64,000 nucleotides of DNA from CAVRCA01 sp965218045. Its GTDB lineage: Bacteria; Pseudomonadota; Alphaproteobacteria; Acetobacterales; Acetobacteraceae. Under the pieces are notes generated by a model. That model was not told the DNA's origin and made no database searches. It worked only from the letters and a program-made list of their open reading frames with translations. The stretch is from positions 124,001-188,000 of the forward strand of contig CBDCJX010000009.1 in the NCBI GenBank assembly GCA_965218045.1. Direction: 5' to 3'. The position numbers were made by a program, and so were the translations under genes. Shown here in pieces: positions 32,707-41,754 of this stretch (positions within the stretch are counted from its first letter, which is position 1; every line of letters starts with the position of its first letter).

Positions 32707-32862
32707 TCAGACCAGGAACACGGCAAGCAGGACCAGCAGGATGACCACGCCGATGACCGACCCCATGGTGAAGCGCGTGAACGATATCCAGAAGCGTTGA
32801 CGGTCGGCCAGAAATGCCTCCGGCGACTCGGTCCGGGAAACGACGGTTGTCTGCTCGGCCAT
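32707..32862 (-). CDS. 51-residue aa3-type cytochrome c oxidase subunit IV-like protein
   Basis: A short gene whose translation begins MAEQTTVVSRTESPEAFLAD and continues RQRFWISFTRFTMGSVIG before a terminal hydrophobic segment (VVILLVLLAVFLV). This is the layout of the bacterial aa3-type oxidase subunit IV (CtaF-like) family: a short polar N-terminus with W-x-x-F followed by a single membrane helix. It begins 40 bases after the purN stop on the same strand and could be translated from the purMN transcript, and it overlaps nothing. No other oxidase genes are present in the window, so the link to an oxidase is inference. Confidence 0.65.
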   Translation of the reverse strand: MAEQTTVVSRTESPEAFLADRQRFWISFTRFTMGSVIGVVILLVLLAVFLV

Positions 32863-32901
32863 GGAACGTCTCGGTCTGTGATGAGGGGCCCTCGCCAGCC
32901 T

Positions 32902-33546
32902 TTATGGCAGTCCCGCCGGTGCAGGCAAGGGGTTCACCAGCGCGGCGTCATCGGCCGGGGCCAAATCCAATCTCCGGCCCTCGGACAGCAACCTGAGTGC
33001 AAGCGGGTAGATGACGTGCTCCTGGGCAAGCACCCGCGCGGCCAGCCGCTCCACGTCGTCTTCCGGAAGCACTGGTACTGCGGCCTGGACGAGGATCGGA
33101 CCATCATCCACGGCCTCGGTCACGAGGTGGACCGTGCAGCCATGCAGCTTCACCCCGGCCGCGAGCGCTCGGGCATGGGTGTTCAGGCCGGGGAACGCGG
33201 GTAGCAGGCTTGGATGGATGTTCAGCATCCGGCCTGACCAGCGCCGGACGAGATATGGCGTGAGCAGGCGCATGTACCCGGCGAGACAGACAATCTCAAC
33301 GGCCGCGTCAGTGAGACAGCGGTCGATCGCTGCCTCGTGTGCCGCTCGATCCCGTGGGAAATCTCGATGATCGACCGTGGCGATCGGCACAGCGGCTTCG
33401 GTGGCGTGCCGCAATCCCGCAGCCTCCGGCCGATTGGACAGCACGAGAGAGATGGTAACGGGATAAGAGGGTGCCCGTGCCGCCTCGATGAGGGCCAGCA
33501 TGTTCGATCCACGCCCACTGATCAGGATCGCGGCCCGTCGCTTCAT
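32902..33546 (-). CDS. purN: Phosphoribosylglycinamide formyltransferase
   Basis: A 214-residue enzyme that formylates GAR with 10-formyltetrahydrofolate. The phosphate loop AAILISGRGSNMLALI opens the protein; the catalytic Asn and His are in LNIHPSLLPAFPGLNTH, and the aspartate is in TEAVDDGPILVQA. The length is normal. ATG 33546 overlaps the purM stop by 4 bases, so the two are coupled, purM first. The 3' side leads to a 51-residue oxidase-subunit-like gene. Confidence 0.95.
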   Translation of the reverse strand: MKRRAAILISGRGSNMLALIEAARAPSYPVTISLVLSNRPEAAGLRHATEAAVPIATVDHRDFPRDRAAHEAAIDRCLTDAAVEIVCLAGYMRLLTPYLVRRWSGRMLNIHPSLLPAFPGLNTHARALAAGVKLHGCTVHLVTEAVDDGPILVQAAVPVLPEDDVERLAARVLAQEHVIYPLALRLLSEGRRLDLAPADDAALVNPLPAPAGLP

Positions 33547-34628
33547 CGCAAGCCGGAAGGGATCGAGATACGAACCGATGGCGGTCCCGGCGCGGCCTCG
33601 ATGCGGCCGAGATGCAGGACCGTCTCGCCTGCTTCCTCCAGCAGCTCGACCACCGCTGCGACGGCGGCGTTGTCGACGACCAGCGCCATCCCGACCCCGC
33701 AATTGAACACACGGAGCATCTCGTCGGGTGCGACACCGCCGCTTGCGCCAAGCCAGCGGAACACCGGTGGCACGGGCCAGGGTTGGTCCAGCACCGCGGC
33801 GGTTCCCTCGGGCAGCGCCCGGGGCAGGTTACCCGGCAATCCTCCTCCGGTGATGTGTGCGGCAGCCTTCAGCAGTCCGGCGCGATGCAGGGCCAGAACC
33901 GATTTCACATAGATGCGGGTCGGCGTCATCAGCGCTTCGCCGAGCGGTCTGGCCGCCTCGAACGGCGCCGGCGCATGGCCGGCCATTCCGCTCGATCGCA
34001 CGATCCGGCGGACCAGCGAGAAGCCATTGGAGTGGATGCCCGCACTGGCGAGGCCGAGCACCACGTCGCCCGGCCGAACGCCGCGCGGCAGCAATGCGCC
34101 GCGTTCGGCGGCCCCCACGGCGAAACCCGCCAAATCGTAATCGCCATCGGCATAGAGCCCAGGCATCTCGGCGGTCTCACCGCCGACCAGGGCGCAGCCG
34201 GCCTGCCGGCACCCCTCTGCGATGCCGCCGATCACGACGTGCGCCTGCTCGACCGAGAGGCGGCCCGTCGCAAAATAATCGAGGAAAAACAGCGGTTCGG
34301 CGCCCTGAACGATCAGGTCATTGACGCACATGGCGACAAGATCGATCCCGACCGTTGCATGCAGCCCGAATTCGATCGCGAGCTTCAGCTTGGTGCCGAC
34401 CCCATCGGTCGTGGCGACCAGCACGGGGTCCAGCAGGCCCGCTGCTTTCGGATCGAACAAGGCACCGAACCCACCGAGTGAACCCATGACGCCGGCGCGT
34501 GCCGTCGCGCGTGCAAGTGGCTTGATTGCATCGACAAGTGCGTCTCCGGCCGCCACGTCCACACCCGCCTCACGGTAGGTCAGCCCGTTTGCGGCGTCGG
34601 CCGGCGAGTCCTGGTCGGGTTCGGTCAT
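33543..34628 (-). CDS. purM: Phosphoribosylformylglycinamidine cyclo-ligase
   Basis: A 361-residue AIR synthetase, fifth step in purine synthesis. Family blocks are TYREAGVDVAAGDALVDAI, VATTDGVGTKLKLA, CVNDLIVQGAEPLFFLDYFA, ALVGGETAEMPGLY and the C-terminal GVGMALVVD. The start ATG at 34628 lies 13 residues into the longest frame and begins the usual N-terminal region; purN overlaps its end. The gene is divergent from the perM-hda block. Confidence 0.95.
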   Translation of the reverse strand: MTEPDQDSPADAANGLTYREAGVDVAAGDALVDAIKPLARATARAGVMGSLGGFGALFDPKAAGLLDPVLVATTDGVGTKLKLAIEFGLHATVGIDLVAMCVNDLIVQGAEPLFFLDYFATGRLSVEQAHVVIGGIAEGCRQAGCALVGGETAEMPGLYADGDYDLAGFAVGAAERGALLPRGVRPGDVVLGLASAGIHSNGFSLVRRIVRSSGMAGHAPAPFEAARPLGEALMTPTRIYVKSVLALHRAGLLKAAAHITGGGLPGNLPRALPEGTAAVLDQPWPVPPVFRWLGASGGVAPDEMLRVFNCGVGMALVVDNAAVAAVVELLEEAGETVLHLGRIEAAPGPPSVRISIPSGLR

Positions 34629-34738
34629 CGGCAGCCCCGGGGCGGACAGTGAATGTCGCGGAGGCAATCATAGCCGGCCACGAGGTGCAACGCCGGAACC
34701 GCGGGGTTTATGCTATACGGGTAGCCAAGCGGGCCGCC

Positions 34739-35947
34739 ATGGAGCCTGCCCGTCGGGTTGCGATGAACGAAGTCAAACCACCCTCCTTGCAGGCACTGCA
34801 CCCGGCCGCAGAGGCGCCCAGGCCGGCTTGGGATAGCGAGCCGGCCCGCGCCCAGCTTCGCTCCCGCGCGACGAGAAGCCAGCGGATCGCACTGCTTGCC
34901 GGATTGCTGGTCGCGGCCTGGTTGGCGTTGCAGCTCTTCGCGTCGATTCTGCTCCCCTTCGTCGCTGCCGCGGGGATCGCCTACGTGCTCGATCCGGTGG
35001 CGAGTCGCCTCTCGCGAGCCGGAATGCCGCGTGGTGCCGCCGCTTTGGTCGTCATTCTCGCGGTGATCGCGGCCGGCCTGTTGTTCGTGCTGCTGCTCTA
35101 CCCGCTCATCCTGGCGCAGATCGGCCTATTGATCGGCCGCATCCCGCAATATGCCGGGCTGTTGCAGGAATGGGCGCGTGAGGTGATCACGAGGCTGCAG
35201 GAGCGGTTCGGTCCGGACGTCGTGGATGACAGGCTGCGTGATCTCGTCGGCGGTCAAGCCGGGGCCATGCTCTCCTTCATCGCCTCGGCGCTGCCGCATG
35301 TGATCGGTGGCAGCTTTGCCTTGTTCAACGTCATAAGCTTGGTCGTCGTCACCCCGGTGGTGGCGTTCTACCTCCTGCGGGACTGGCCAAGCGTGGTCGC
35401 GCGCTGCGATGCGTGGCTGCCCCGTCGCTATGCCGGGGTGCTCAGGGCGCAAGCCCGGGAGGTGGATCGTATCCTCTCCGCCTGGGTGCGAGGCCAGGCC
35501 CTGTGCTGCTTGTTCCTCGCCCTGTTCTATGCGGTGGCGCTTTCCGCCGTGGGGCTGGAGCTGGGGCTGGTCGTGGGACTCGCGGCGGGGCTGCTGTCGT
35601 TCATCCCCTATGTCGGCTCGATCACCGGCGGCGTCGCCTCGATCGGCCTGGCACTGGCGCAGTTCCCAACATGGCACGGGGTCATACTGGTGGGAGTTGT
35701 CCTGGTCGTGGGACAAATGCTGGAAGGGTATGTGATCTACCCACGTTTCCTCGGCGATCGTGTCGAATTGCCCGCCGTGTGGGTGATCTTCGCCCTGTTC
35801 GCCGGGGCCGCCGCGTTCGGCTTCCTGGGGGTGATGCTGGCGGTCCCCGTCGCGGCGACGATCGGCGTGCTGTGCCGGTTCTGGCTGCGGCGCTATCTGA
35901 CCAGCCCGCTTTATCTCGATCCACCGCCGCCCGGACCAGGCGCGTGA
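34739..35947 (+). CDS. AI-2E family transporter (PerM-like)
   Basis: About 402 residues, with a hydrophilic N-terminus of ~45 residues followed by about eight membrane segments. Segments are IALLAGLLVAAWLALQLFAS, LPFVAAAGIAYVLDPVAS, GAAALVVILAVIAAGLLFVL and, late, GLAAGLLSFIPYVGSITGG, where the IPYVGS loop is the family's signature. Members such as TqsA export autoinducer-2 or transport sodium/proton; this one's substrate is unknown. The start could be ATG 34739 or ATG 34763; neither has a strong ribosome site. Its stop overlaps the hda ATG by one base. Confidence 0.88.
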   Translation: MEPARRVAMNEVKPPSLQALHPAAEAPRPAWDSEPARAQLRSRATRSQRIALLAGLLVAAWLALQLFASILLPFVAAAGIAYVLDPVASRLSRAGMPRGAAALVVILAVIAAGLLFVLLLYPLILAQIGLLIGRIPQYAGLLQEWAREVITRLQERFGPDVVDDRLRDLVGGQAGAMLSFIASALPHVIGGSFALFNVISLVVVTPVVAFYLLRDWPSVVARCDAWLPRRYAGVLRAQAREVDRILSAWVRGQALCCLFLALFYAVALSAVGLELGLVVGLAAGLLSFIPYVGSITGGVASIGLALAQFPTWHGVILVGVVLVVGQMLEGYVIYPRFLGDRVELPAVWVIFALFAGAAAFGFLGVMLAVPVAATIGVLCRFWLRRYLTSPLYLDPPPPGPGA

Positions 35948-36675
35948 TGGCGCGCTCCCAACTCCCGTTGCCGTTCCCGGAGCGGATCGAGTTTGCCGCG
36001 CCGGACTTCGTTGCCGCGGCTTCCAACGAGGACGCCTTGGCGTGGCTGCGCCGACCGCGCGATTGGCCTGATCGCCGCATGATCATCTGGGGCGCGTCCG
36101 GTTGCGGCAAGACTCACCTGCTGCGTATCTGGGCGCAAGCGAACGCCGCGCGGATCATCACCGGCGCGGAGCTGACCGGCGTGCCGGAGCTGCCGGACGG
36201 CGGCGGTATCGCCATTGATGACGCCGACGCCGCGACCGACCAGACGGCGCTGTTGCACCTACTCAATGCCGCCTCCGAACAACGACTTGCCGTGTTGTTG
36301 TCCGCGCGCAGGGCGCCGGCTTGCTGGCCTCTCACATTGCCCGACCTTGCGAGCCGGGTGCGTGCTGCACATGCCGTGCAAGTCCGCGCGCCCGATGATG
36401 TGCTGCTACGTGTGATACTCGCCCGTCGGTGCCATGCTCGCCAGCTTGCCGTGCCAGAAGCAGTGCAGGACTGGCTTTGTGCACGACTACCGCGAACGCC
36501 CGCTGCGATGGCGGAGGTGGCGGCCCGGCTCGATGCGGCGTCTCTGGCCGGGAAAATCGCAGTCACCCGCTCCCTGGCAGCCCGGATTGTCGACGGCATG
36601 GAGCAGAGCCCCTCCCGAAGAATCGATGACATATTGACGGCGAACGACATCACCGGCTCGCCCACGGGTGTGTAG
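35947..36675 (+). CDS. hda: DnaA-homologous regulator Hda
   Basis: A 242-residue AAA+ protein related to DnaA domain III that, with the sliding clamp, triggers hydrolysis of DnaA-bound ATP and so limits replication initiation. A clamp-binding motif sits at the start (SQLPLPFP, typical QL-x-LPF), Walker A is WGASGCGKTHLL (49-56 for GASGCGKT), and Walker B is GIAIDDAD. The DNA-binding domain IV of DnaA is absent. It is coupled to perM by a one-base overlap of stop and start (TGATG), and ppk1 follows by 18 bases, an order seen in many alphaproteobacteria. Confidence 0.9.
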   Translation: MARSQLPLPFPERIEFAAPDFVAAASNEDALAWLRRPRDWPDRRMIIWGASGCGKTHLLRIWAQANAARIITGAELTGVPELPDGGGIAIDDADAATDQTALLHLLNAASEQRLAVLLSARRAPACWPLTLPDLASRVRAAHAVQVRAPDDVLLRVILARRCHARQLAVPEAVQDWLCARLPRTPAAMAEVAARLDAASLAGKIAVTRSLAARIVDGMEQSPSRRIDDILTANDITGSPTGV

Positions 36676-36693
36676 CTCCTGTAGTCTCGCCAG

Positions 36694-38922
36694 ATGATGG
36701 ACATCGCCACTCAATCCGATGCCCGGGACGGGGCTGCCGAACCAGCGTTGGCCACCCGGCCTGCGACGCATACCGCCCCAGCTTGGGGGAATGACCCTAC
36801 CCGGTTCATCAACCGGGAGCTTTCATGGCTCGACTTCAATAATCGCGTGGTCGAAGAGGCGGAGAACCCGCGTCACCCGCTGCTTGAACGGCTGCGGTTC
36901 GTCTCGATCAGCGCGTCCAACCTGGACGAGTTCTACTCGGTCCGCGTTGCCGGCCTGATCGGTCAAGCCAAGGCCGGGCTGACCACGCGATCGCCGGATG
37001 GCCGGACGCCGGCTCAGCAGCTCAGCGAGATCAGGGTCCGTGCCGAGGCGTTGCTGGGTGACCAGCAGCGCGTGTGGCGCGAACTACGCGCCCGGTTGCG
37101 GTGCGCCGGCATCGAAGTGTGTGAGCCGGCGTCGCTCTTTGCCGACGATGTCGCATGGTTGGACGGGTGGTTCATGGACCGGGTGTTTCCGGTTCTCACG
37201 CCGCTCGCGATCGACCCGGCACACCCGTTTCCGTTCATCCCGAACAAGGGCTTGGTCATGGCCCTGCGCCTGGTGCGACGGGATGATGGGCAGGTCATGC
37301 GGGCCCTCATCCCCCTGCCGAGCCAAGTCGAGCGCTTCATCCGCCTGCCGCAGACCGCCGGCGGGCCGATCCGGTTCGTGATGCTGGACAACCTGGTCAC
37401 GATGTTCATGGAACGGTTGTTTGCTGGCTTTCGGGTCGATGGTCACGGCATGTTTCGCCTCATTCGCGACACCGATGTCGAATTCGAGGAAGAAGCAGAA
37501 GATCTTGTCCGCTCCTATGAGACAGCGCTGAAACGGCGACGACGCGGCGTCGTCATCCACCTGGCGATGGATCGGACCATGCCGCACGAGCTGAAAGAGT
37601 TGGTCGCCAGCGAGGTGGCCGCGACCCCTGAGGAGACGTTGGTTCAGGACGGCCTGGTCGGAGTAGCCGATCTGAAGCAATTGATCGTCGACGATCGACC
37701 CGACCTGTTGTTCCCGCCTTACACGCCGCGCTTTCCCGAACGTATCCGTGACTTCGGCGGCGACTGCTTCGCGGCGATCCGAGCGAAGGATATTATCGTT
37801 CACCACCCGTTCGAGAGCTTCGACGTCGTGGTGCAGTTTCTTCGCCAAGCGGCGCAAGACCCGAACGTGATCGCTGTCAAGCAGACCCTCTACCGCACGA
37901 GCCGTGACAGCCCGATCGTCAAGGCCCTTATCGAGGCGGCCGAGGCTGGCAAGGCAGTGACGGCAGTGGTCGAGCTGAGGGCGCGTTTCGACGAAGAAGC
38001 CAACATCAGCCTGTCGCGCAGCTTGGAAGCCGCGGGGGCGCAGGTCGTGTTCGGCCTGGCGGCCTTCAAGACGCACGCCAAATTGTCGTTGGTGATCCGG
38101 CGTGAGGGGGGCTCGGTTCGCTCGTATGCCCATTTCGGAACCGGCAATTATCACCCGATTACCGCCCGCGTTTACACGGATCTCTCGTTCTTCACCTGCG
38201 ATCCCGATCTGACGCGGGACTCAGCCCGGCTATTCAACTTTCTGACCGGCTACGCGCGTCCAGAACGGATGGACGCACTGGCGTTCAGCCCAGTGATGAC
38301 GCGCGACGTGCTTGTGGAACTGATCGAGCGCGAGATCAGCAACGTGAAAGCGGGAAAACCAGGCGCGATCTGGCTCAAGTTGAACAGCCTGGTCGATGAG
38401 GCGCTGATCGACAAACTCTACGAGGCATCCGGGGCCGGCGTGAAGATCATGGCGGTGATACGTGGGATCTGCTGCCTGCGGCCAGGAGTGCCAGGTCTGT
38501 CAGAGAACATCCGGGTAAAGTCGATTGTCGGCCGTTTTCTGGAACACGCTCGGATATGCGCGTTCGGCAACGGTCATGTGCTGCCCAGTCGTCGTGCACG
38601 CGTCTATATCAGCTCGGCGGACTGGATGGCGCGCAACATGGACTGGCGGGTCGAAACCCTGGTTCCGGTCCATAACGCAACGGTGCACGCGCAGGTGCTC
38701 GACCAGATCATGGTGGTGAACCTGAAGGACTCCATGCAGTCGTGGGAGCTCGGTCCGGACGGGACTTGGCGCCGGCTGCTCAGGGGCAAGAAGCCCGTTT
38801 CTGCGCACGACTATTTCATGACCAACCCGTCGCTATCCGGCCGGGGCTCCGCGCTTCATGGTCCCTCCGTGGCTGTCGCGTCCCACGCGCAACGTCGACC
38901 CGACCGCGTTTCGCAGGACTGA
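36694..38922 (+). CDS. ppk1: Polyphosphate kinase 1
   Basis: A 742-residue kinase that builds polyphosphate from ATP. Domain order: an N-terminal helical domain (about 25-140, with RFINRELSWLDFNNRV), a head domain, then two phospholipase D-like domains. The autophosphorylated histidine is H461 in FKTHAKLSLVIRREGG, and the second conserved histidine is H618 in FLEHARICAFGNG. The length is near the family norm of ~690-750. ppx follows 5 bases later, giving a synthesis/degradation pair. The start is ATG 36694. Confidence 0.96.
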   Translation: MMDIATQSDARDGAAEPALATRPATHTAPAWGNDPTRFINRELSWLDFNNRVVEEAENPRHPLLERLRFVSISASNLDEFYSVRVAGLIGQAKAGLTTRSPDGRTPAQQLSEIRVRAEALLGDQQRVWRELRARLRCAGIEVCEPASLFADDVAWLDGWFMDRVFPVLTPLAIDPAHPFPFIPNKGLVMALRLVRRDDGQVMRALIPLPSQVERFIRLPQTAGGPIRFVMLDNLVTMFMERLFAGFRVDGHGMFRLIRDTDVEFEEEAEDLVRSYETALKRRRRGVVIHLAMDRTMPHELKELVASEVAATPEETLVQDGLVGVADLKQLIVDDRPDLLFPPYTPRFPERIRDFGGDCFAAIRAKDIIVHHPFESFDVVVQFLRQAAQDPNVIAVKQTLYRTSRDSPIVKALIEAAEAGKAVTAVVELRARFDEEANISLSRSLEAAGAQVVFGLAAFKTHAKLSLVIRREGGSVRSYAHFGTGNYHPITARVYTDLSFFTCDPDLTRDSARLFNFLTGYARPERMDALAFSPVMTRDVLVELIEREISNVKAGKPGAIWLKLNSLVDEALIDKLYEASGAGVKIMAVIRGICCLRPGVPGLSENIRVKSIVGRFLEHARICAFGNGHVLPSRRARVYISSADWMARNMDWRVETLVPVHNATVHAQVLDQIMVVNLKDSMQSWELGPDGTWRRLLRGKKPVSAHDYFMTNPSLSGRGSALHGPSVAVASHAQRRPDRVSQD

Positions 38923-38927
38923 CTCGA

Positions 38928-40433
38928 ATGCCCTTCCCAGGCGACGCGCAGCGGTGCGCGGTGGTCGATCTCGGCTCGAATTCCGTGCGCCTCGTGGTCT
39001 ACGAGGGGCTAGGGCGCAATCCCGTCGCGATCCTCAACGAGAAGGCTGTGCTGCGTTTGGGCAAGGGCCTGCAGACCACCGGCGACCTGAACGCCGAGGG
39101 GATGACGCAGGCGGTCACGGTGATGGCCCGCTATCACGCGATCGGGCGGGCCATGCGTGCGGAACCGTTCGAGGTACTGGCGACGGCGGCCGTGCGCGAC
39201 GCGCGGAATGGTCCGGAATTCGTCGAGGTGTTGCGACGCCACATGCCGGGCGTGCCCATCACGATCCTGTCCGGACCCGAGGAGGCCGCGTACTCGGCGG
39301 CTGGTGTCCTCTGTGGTATCCCCGACGCTCACGGCGTGCTTGCGGACATCGGCGGTGGCTCGCTGGAGTTGGTGCGAGTTGACCAGGGGGTCTCTGGAAC
39401 CGCGCAGACACTGAGGCTAGGCGCGATCCGCCTCTCGGAGCGGGCCAACGGTGACCTGGTACGGGCACGCTCGATTGTCGAGAATGACCTGCGCCTCGTG
39501 CCGTGGCTGGGCGATGTCACCGGCCGGAACCTCTATCTGGTCGGTGGCGCCTGGCGGGCGTTGGCGCGGATCCACATGGTGCAGACAGGCTATCCATTGT
39601 TGATGGTGCATCACTACACGATCGCTCGGGAGGAGGCGCGCGAGTTCGCTGGGATGGTCGCGAGCGCCAGCCGGCGTGCACTGGAGCGTCTTCCCGCCGT
39701 CGCCCGCCGGCGGATCGACGATCTGCCTTATGCCGCGGTGGTGCTGCGGCGGCTGGTCAAGGAGATCATGCCGGCCAAGATCGTGTTCAGTGCCAGTGGG
39801 ATGCGGGAGGGTTGGTTCATGCAGCGCATCCCGGCAGAGGTACGCCGGCAGGACCCGCTGCTCGCGGCGGCACGACACTACGCCCAGTGGCTGGGTCGCG
39901 ATCCATCCCTCCCGATATTGCTGCTCGCCTGGACCGATCCGCTATTCGGGGGAGAGAGCCCGCAAGAGCGTCGGCTGCGTGAGGCGACTTGCTGGATGTC
40001 TGATATCGGCAGCCGGGATCATCCCGAGTTTCGCGCCGAGCAAGCTTTTCTGCGGGTGTTCCGGCAGCCGGGAATCGGCCTGGACCACCGCGATCGAGCC
40101 TTCCTCGCGCTGGCGATCGCACTCCGCTACGAGGTGCTGGCCGATGCACCATACCTACGGCCCGCGCGAGCGCTGCTCGATGCGGTCAGCGCCAGCCGCG
40201 CCGAGGTGTTGGGCAGCGCCTTGCGGCTCGGCTACCTCCTTTCGGCCGGCACGCCAGAATTGCTGGCGGGCACCACATTGGACCTCGCTGCGGGTCGGCT
40301 GATCTTGCGCATCGAGGAAGCAGCCGGGGTGTTCGCGGGGGACGGGGTCACTCGCCGCCTTGAGCGACTCGCCCAGGCATTGCGCCTGACGGCCGTCATC
40401 GAGGAGCGACGGCAGACGGCAGTCGAGAAATGA
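38928..40433 (+). CDS. ppx: Exopolyphosphatase (Ppx/GppA)
   Basis: A 501-residue ASKHA-fold enzyme that trims terminal phosphates from polyphosphate or hydrolyses pppGpp. The N-terminal phosphate loop is AVVDLGSNSVRLVVYEG; the second phosphate loop is ADIGGGSLELVRV, with ILSGPEEAAYSAAGV before it. The C-terminal ~190 residues form the HD-like helical domain typical of the longer Ppx forms. Five bases separate it from ppk1. It is convergent with rnd. Confidence 0.94.
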   Translation: MPFPGDAQRCAVVDLGSNSVRLVVYEGLGRNPVAILNEKAVLRLGKGLQTTGDLNAEGMTQAVTVMARYHAIGRAMRAEPFEVLATAAVRDARNGPEFVEVLRRHMPGVPITILSGPEEAAYSAAGVLCGIPDAHGVLADIGGGSLELVRVDQGVSGTAQTLRLGAIRLSERANGDLVRARSIVENDLRLVPWLGDVTGRNLYLVGGAWRALARIHMVQTGYPLLMVHHYTIAREEAREFAGMVASASRRALERLPAVARRRIDDLPYAAVVLRRLVKEIMPAKIVFSASGMREGWFMQRIPAEVRRQDPLLAAARHYAQWLGRDPSLPILLLAWTDPLFGGESPQERRLREATCWMSDIGSRDHPEFRAEQAFLRVFRQPGIGLDHRDRAFLALAIALRYEVLADAPYLRPARALLDAVSASRAEVLGSALRLGYLLSAGTPELLAGTTLDLAAGRLILRIEEAAGVFAGDGVTRRLERLAQALRLTAVIEERRQTAVEK

Positions 40434-40447
40434 AATGCGTCGGTGTA

Positions 40448-41635
40448 TCAGGCGTTGATCGGCAATAGCTTGATCCGACGTCCCTCAACCCCGAGAGCGA
40501 TTTTCCCGTCTTTCAGTGCAAGCGCGTGCTGTCCGAACACATCGTGACGCCATCCCTGAAGGGCTGCGATGGCGGGCGTGTCCTCGCTAGCTAATCGCTC
40601 GATGTCGTCGGAGCTTGCGACTAGCTTCGGTGCAACGTTGTGGCGCTCGCATTGCGCGGCGAGCAGGACCTTCAGCAGCGAGACCAGCCCAGGAGACGGA
40701 CGCGGACCGTCCCGCCCCCTTTGAGCGTCCGGCAACTCGTCCTCCGGTAGTTCGCCTGCCGCCGCGATCGCGGCCAGCAGAGCAATGCCGGACTTGCCTT
40801 CGGCAAAGCCTCGTGAGACTCCCCGAGCGCGCGCCAAACCCTCGGCATTGGTCGGCGCGGTCGCCGCGATCTCGAGCAGGGACTCGTCCTTGACCAGACG
40901 CTGGCGGGGGATATTGACGCGCTGTGCTTCCCGCTCTCGCCAGGCGGTGATCGCCCGCAAAATCCCCAGCAAGCGGCGGTTGTTCGTCCGCGGGCGCAGG
41001 CGCTCCCACATCGCTTCCGGCTCGGGTCGGTAGGTTGCGGGATCGGCGAGGAATGCCATTTCCTCGCCGACCCAGGTGAGCCGCCCCTCGCGATCGAGCC
41101 GCGCGTTGAGCCTTTCATAGACGCCGCGCAGATGCGTCACGTCGGCAGCCGCGTAGGCGATCTGCGCGGGCGAGAGCGGGCGGGCCGACCAGTCGCTGAA
41201 CCGGTGCGCCTTGTCGATGTGCCCGCCGGTCAGCGCCGAAACCAGCGCATCATAGCCGACCTGGTCACCGAAGCCGGCGACCATCGCGGCGATCTGGGTG
41301 TCGAACAGGGGCCGTGGCACGTCGCCGAAGCGAAGAACGAAGATCTCGATATCCTGCCGCGCGGCGTGGAAGACCTTCACCACGTGCGGATCAGCCAGCA
41401 GCCGACCCAGGGGCGCCAAGTCGAGCCCCGGGGCCAGCGCGTCCACCACGGCAACCCGCGCGGCTCCCGCAAGCTGTACGACGCAGAGCTCCGGCCAATA
41501 CGTCCGCTCGCGCATGAACTCGGTATCGACGGTCACGAATGTTTCGTCCCGAAGTTGACCACACAGCTGGTCGAGAGCCTCGGAGGTGGTAATCAGCTCC
41601 GGGGCGAGGAATTCAGTTTGCGACGGACGAGCCAT
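40448..41635 (-). CDS. rnd: Ribonuclease D
   Basis: A 395-residue 3'-to-5' exonuclease for tRNA maturation. The DEDD catalytic set is visible in FVTVDTEFMRERTYWPELC, KVFHAARQDIEIF and YAAADVTHLRGVYERL. An HRDC domain follows (about 210-300, RTNNRRLLGILRAITAWRERE...). The longer frame to 41755 is discarded because ATG 41635 begins the conserved start. It lies convergent to ppx and divergent from aspS, a common alphaproteobacterial arrangement. Confidence 0.94.
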   Translation of the reverse strand: MARPSQTEFLAPELITTSEALDQLCGQLRDETFVTVDTEFMRERTYWPELCVVQLAGAARVAVVDALAPGLDLAPLGRLLADPHVVKVFHAARQDIEIFVLRFGDVPRPLFDTQIAAMVAGFGDQVGYDALVSALTGGHIDKAHRFSDWSARPLSPAQIAYAAADVTHLRGVYERLNARLDREGRLTWVGEEMAFLADPATYRPEPEAMWERLRPRTNNRRLLGILRAITAWREREAQRVNIPRQRLVKDESLLEIAATAPTNAEGLARARGVSRGFAEGKSGIALLAAIAAAGELPEDELPDAQRGRDGPRPSPGLVSLLKVLLAAQCERHNVAPKLVASSDDIERLASEDTPAIAALQGWRHDVFGQHALALKDGKIALGVEGRRIKLLPINA

Positions 41636-41754
41636 GCGTGCTTGTACACGTGCCGGTGGACCCACGGAAAGATGCGGTGCGCGTTTGGGCGCAGTGCTTG
41701 ACTTGGTTGAACCTCGGGGGTTGTCTGCCGCGCCTGTCAGCCTGAGGCTCTTCA

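Noticed and set aside
34701..34725. Extended -10 (TGCTATACG) before the PerM-like gene
   Set aside because: No -35 at acceptable spacing, and the ribosome site for either start is weak; not reported as a promoter.
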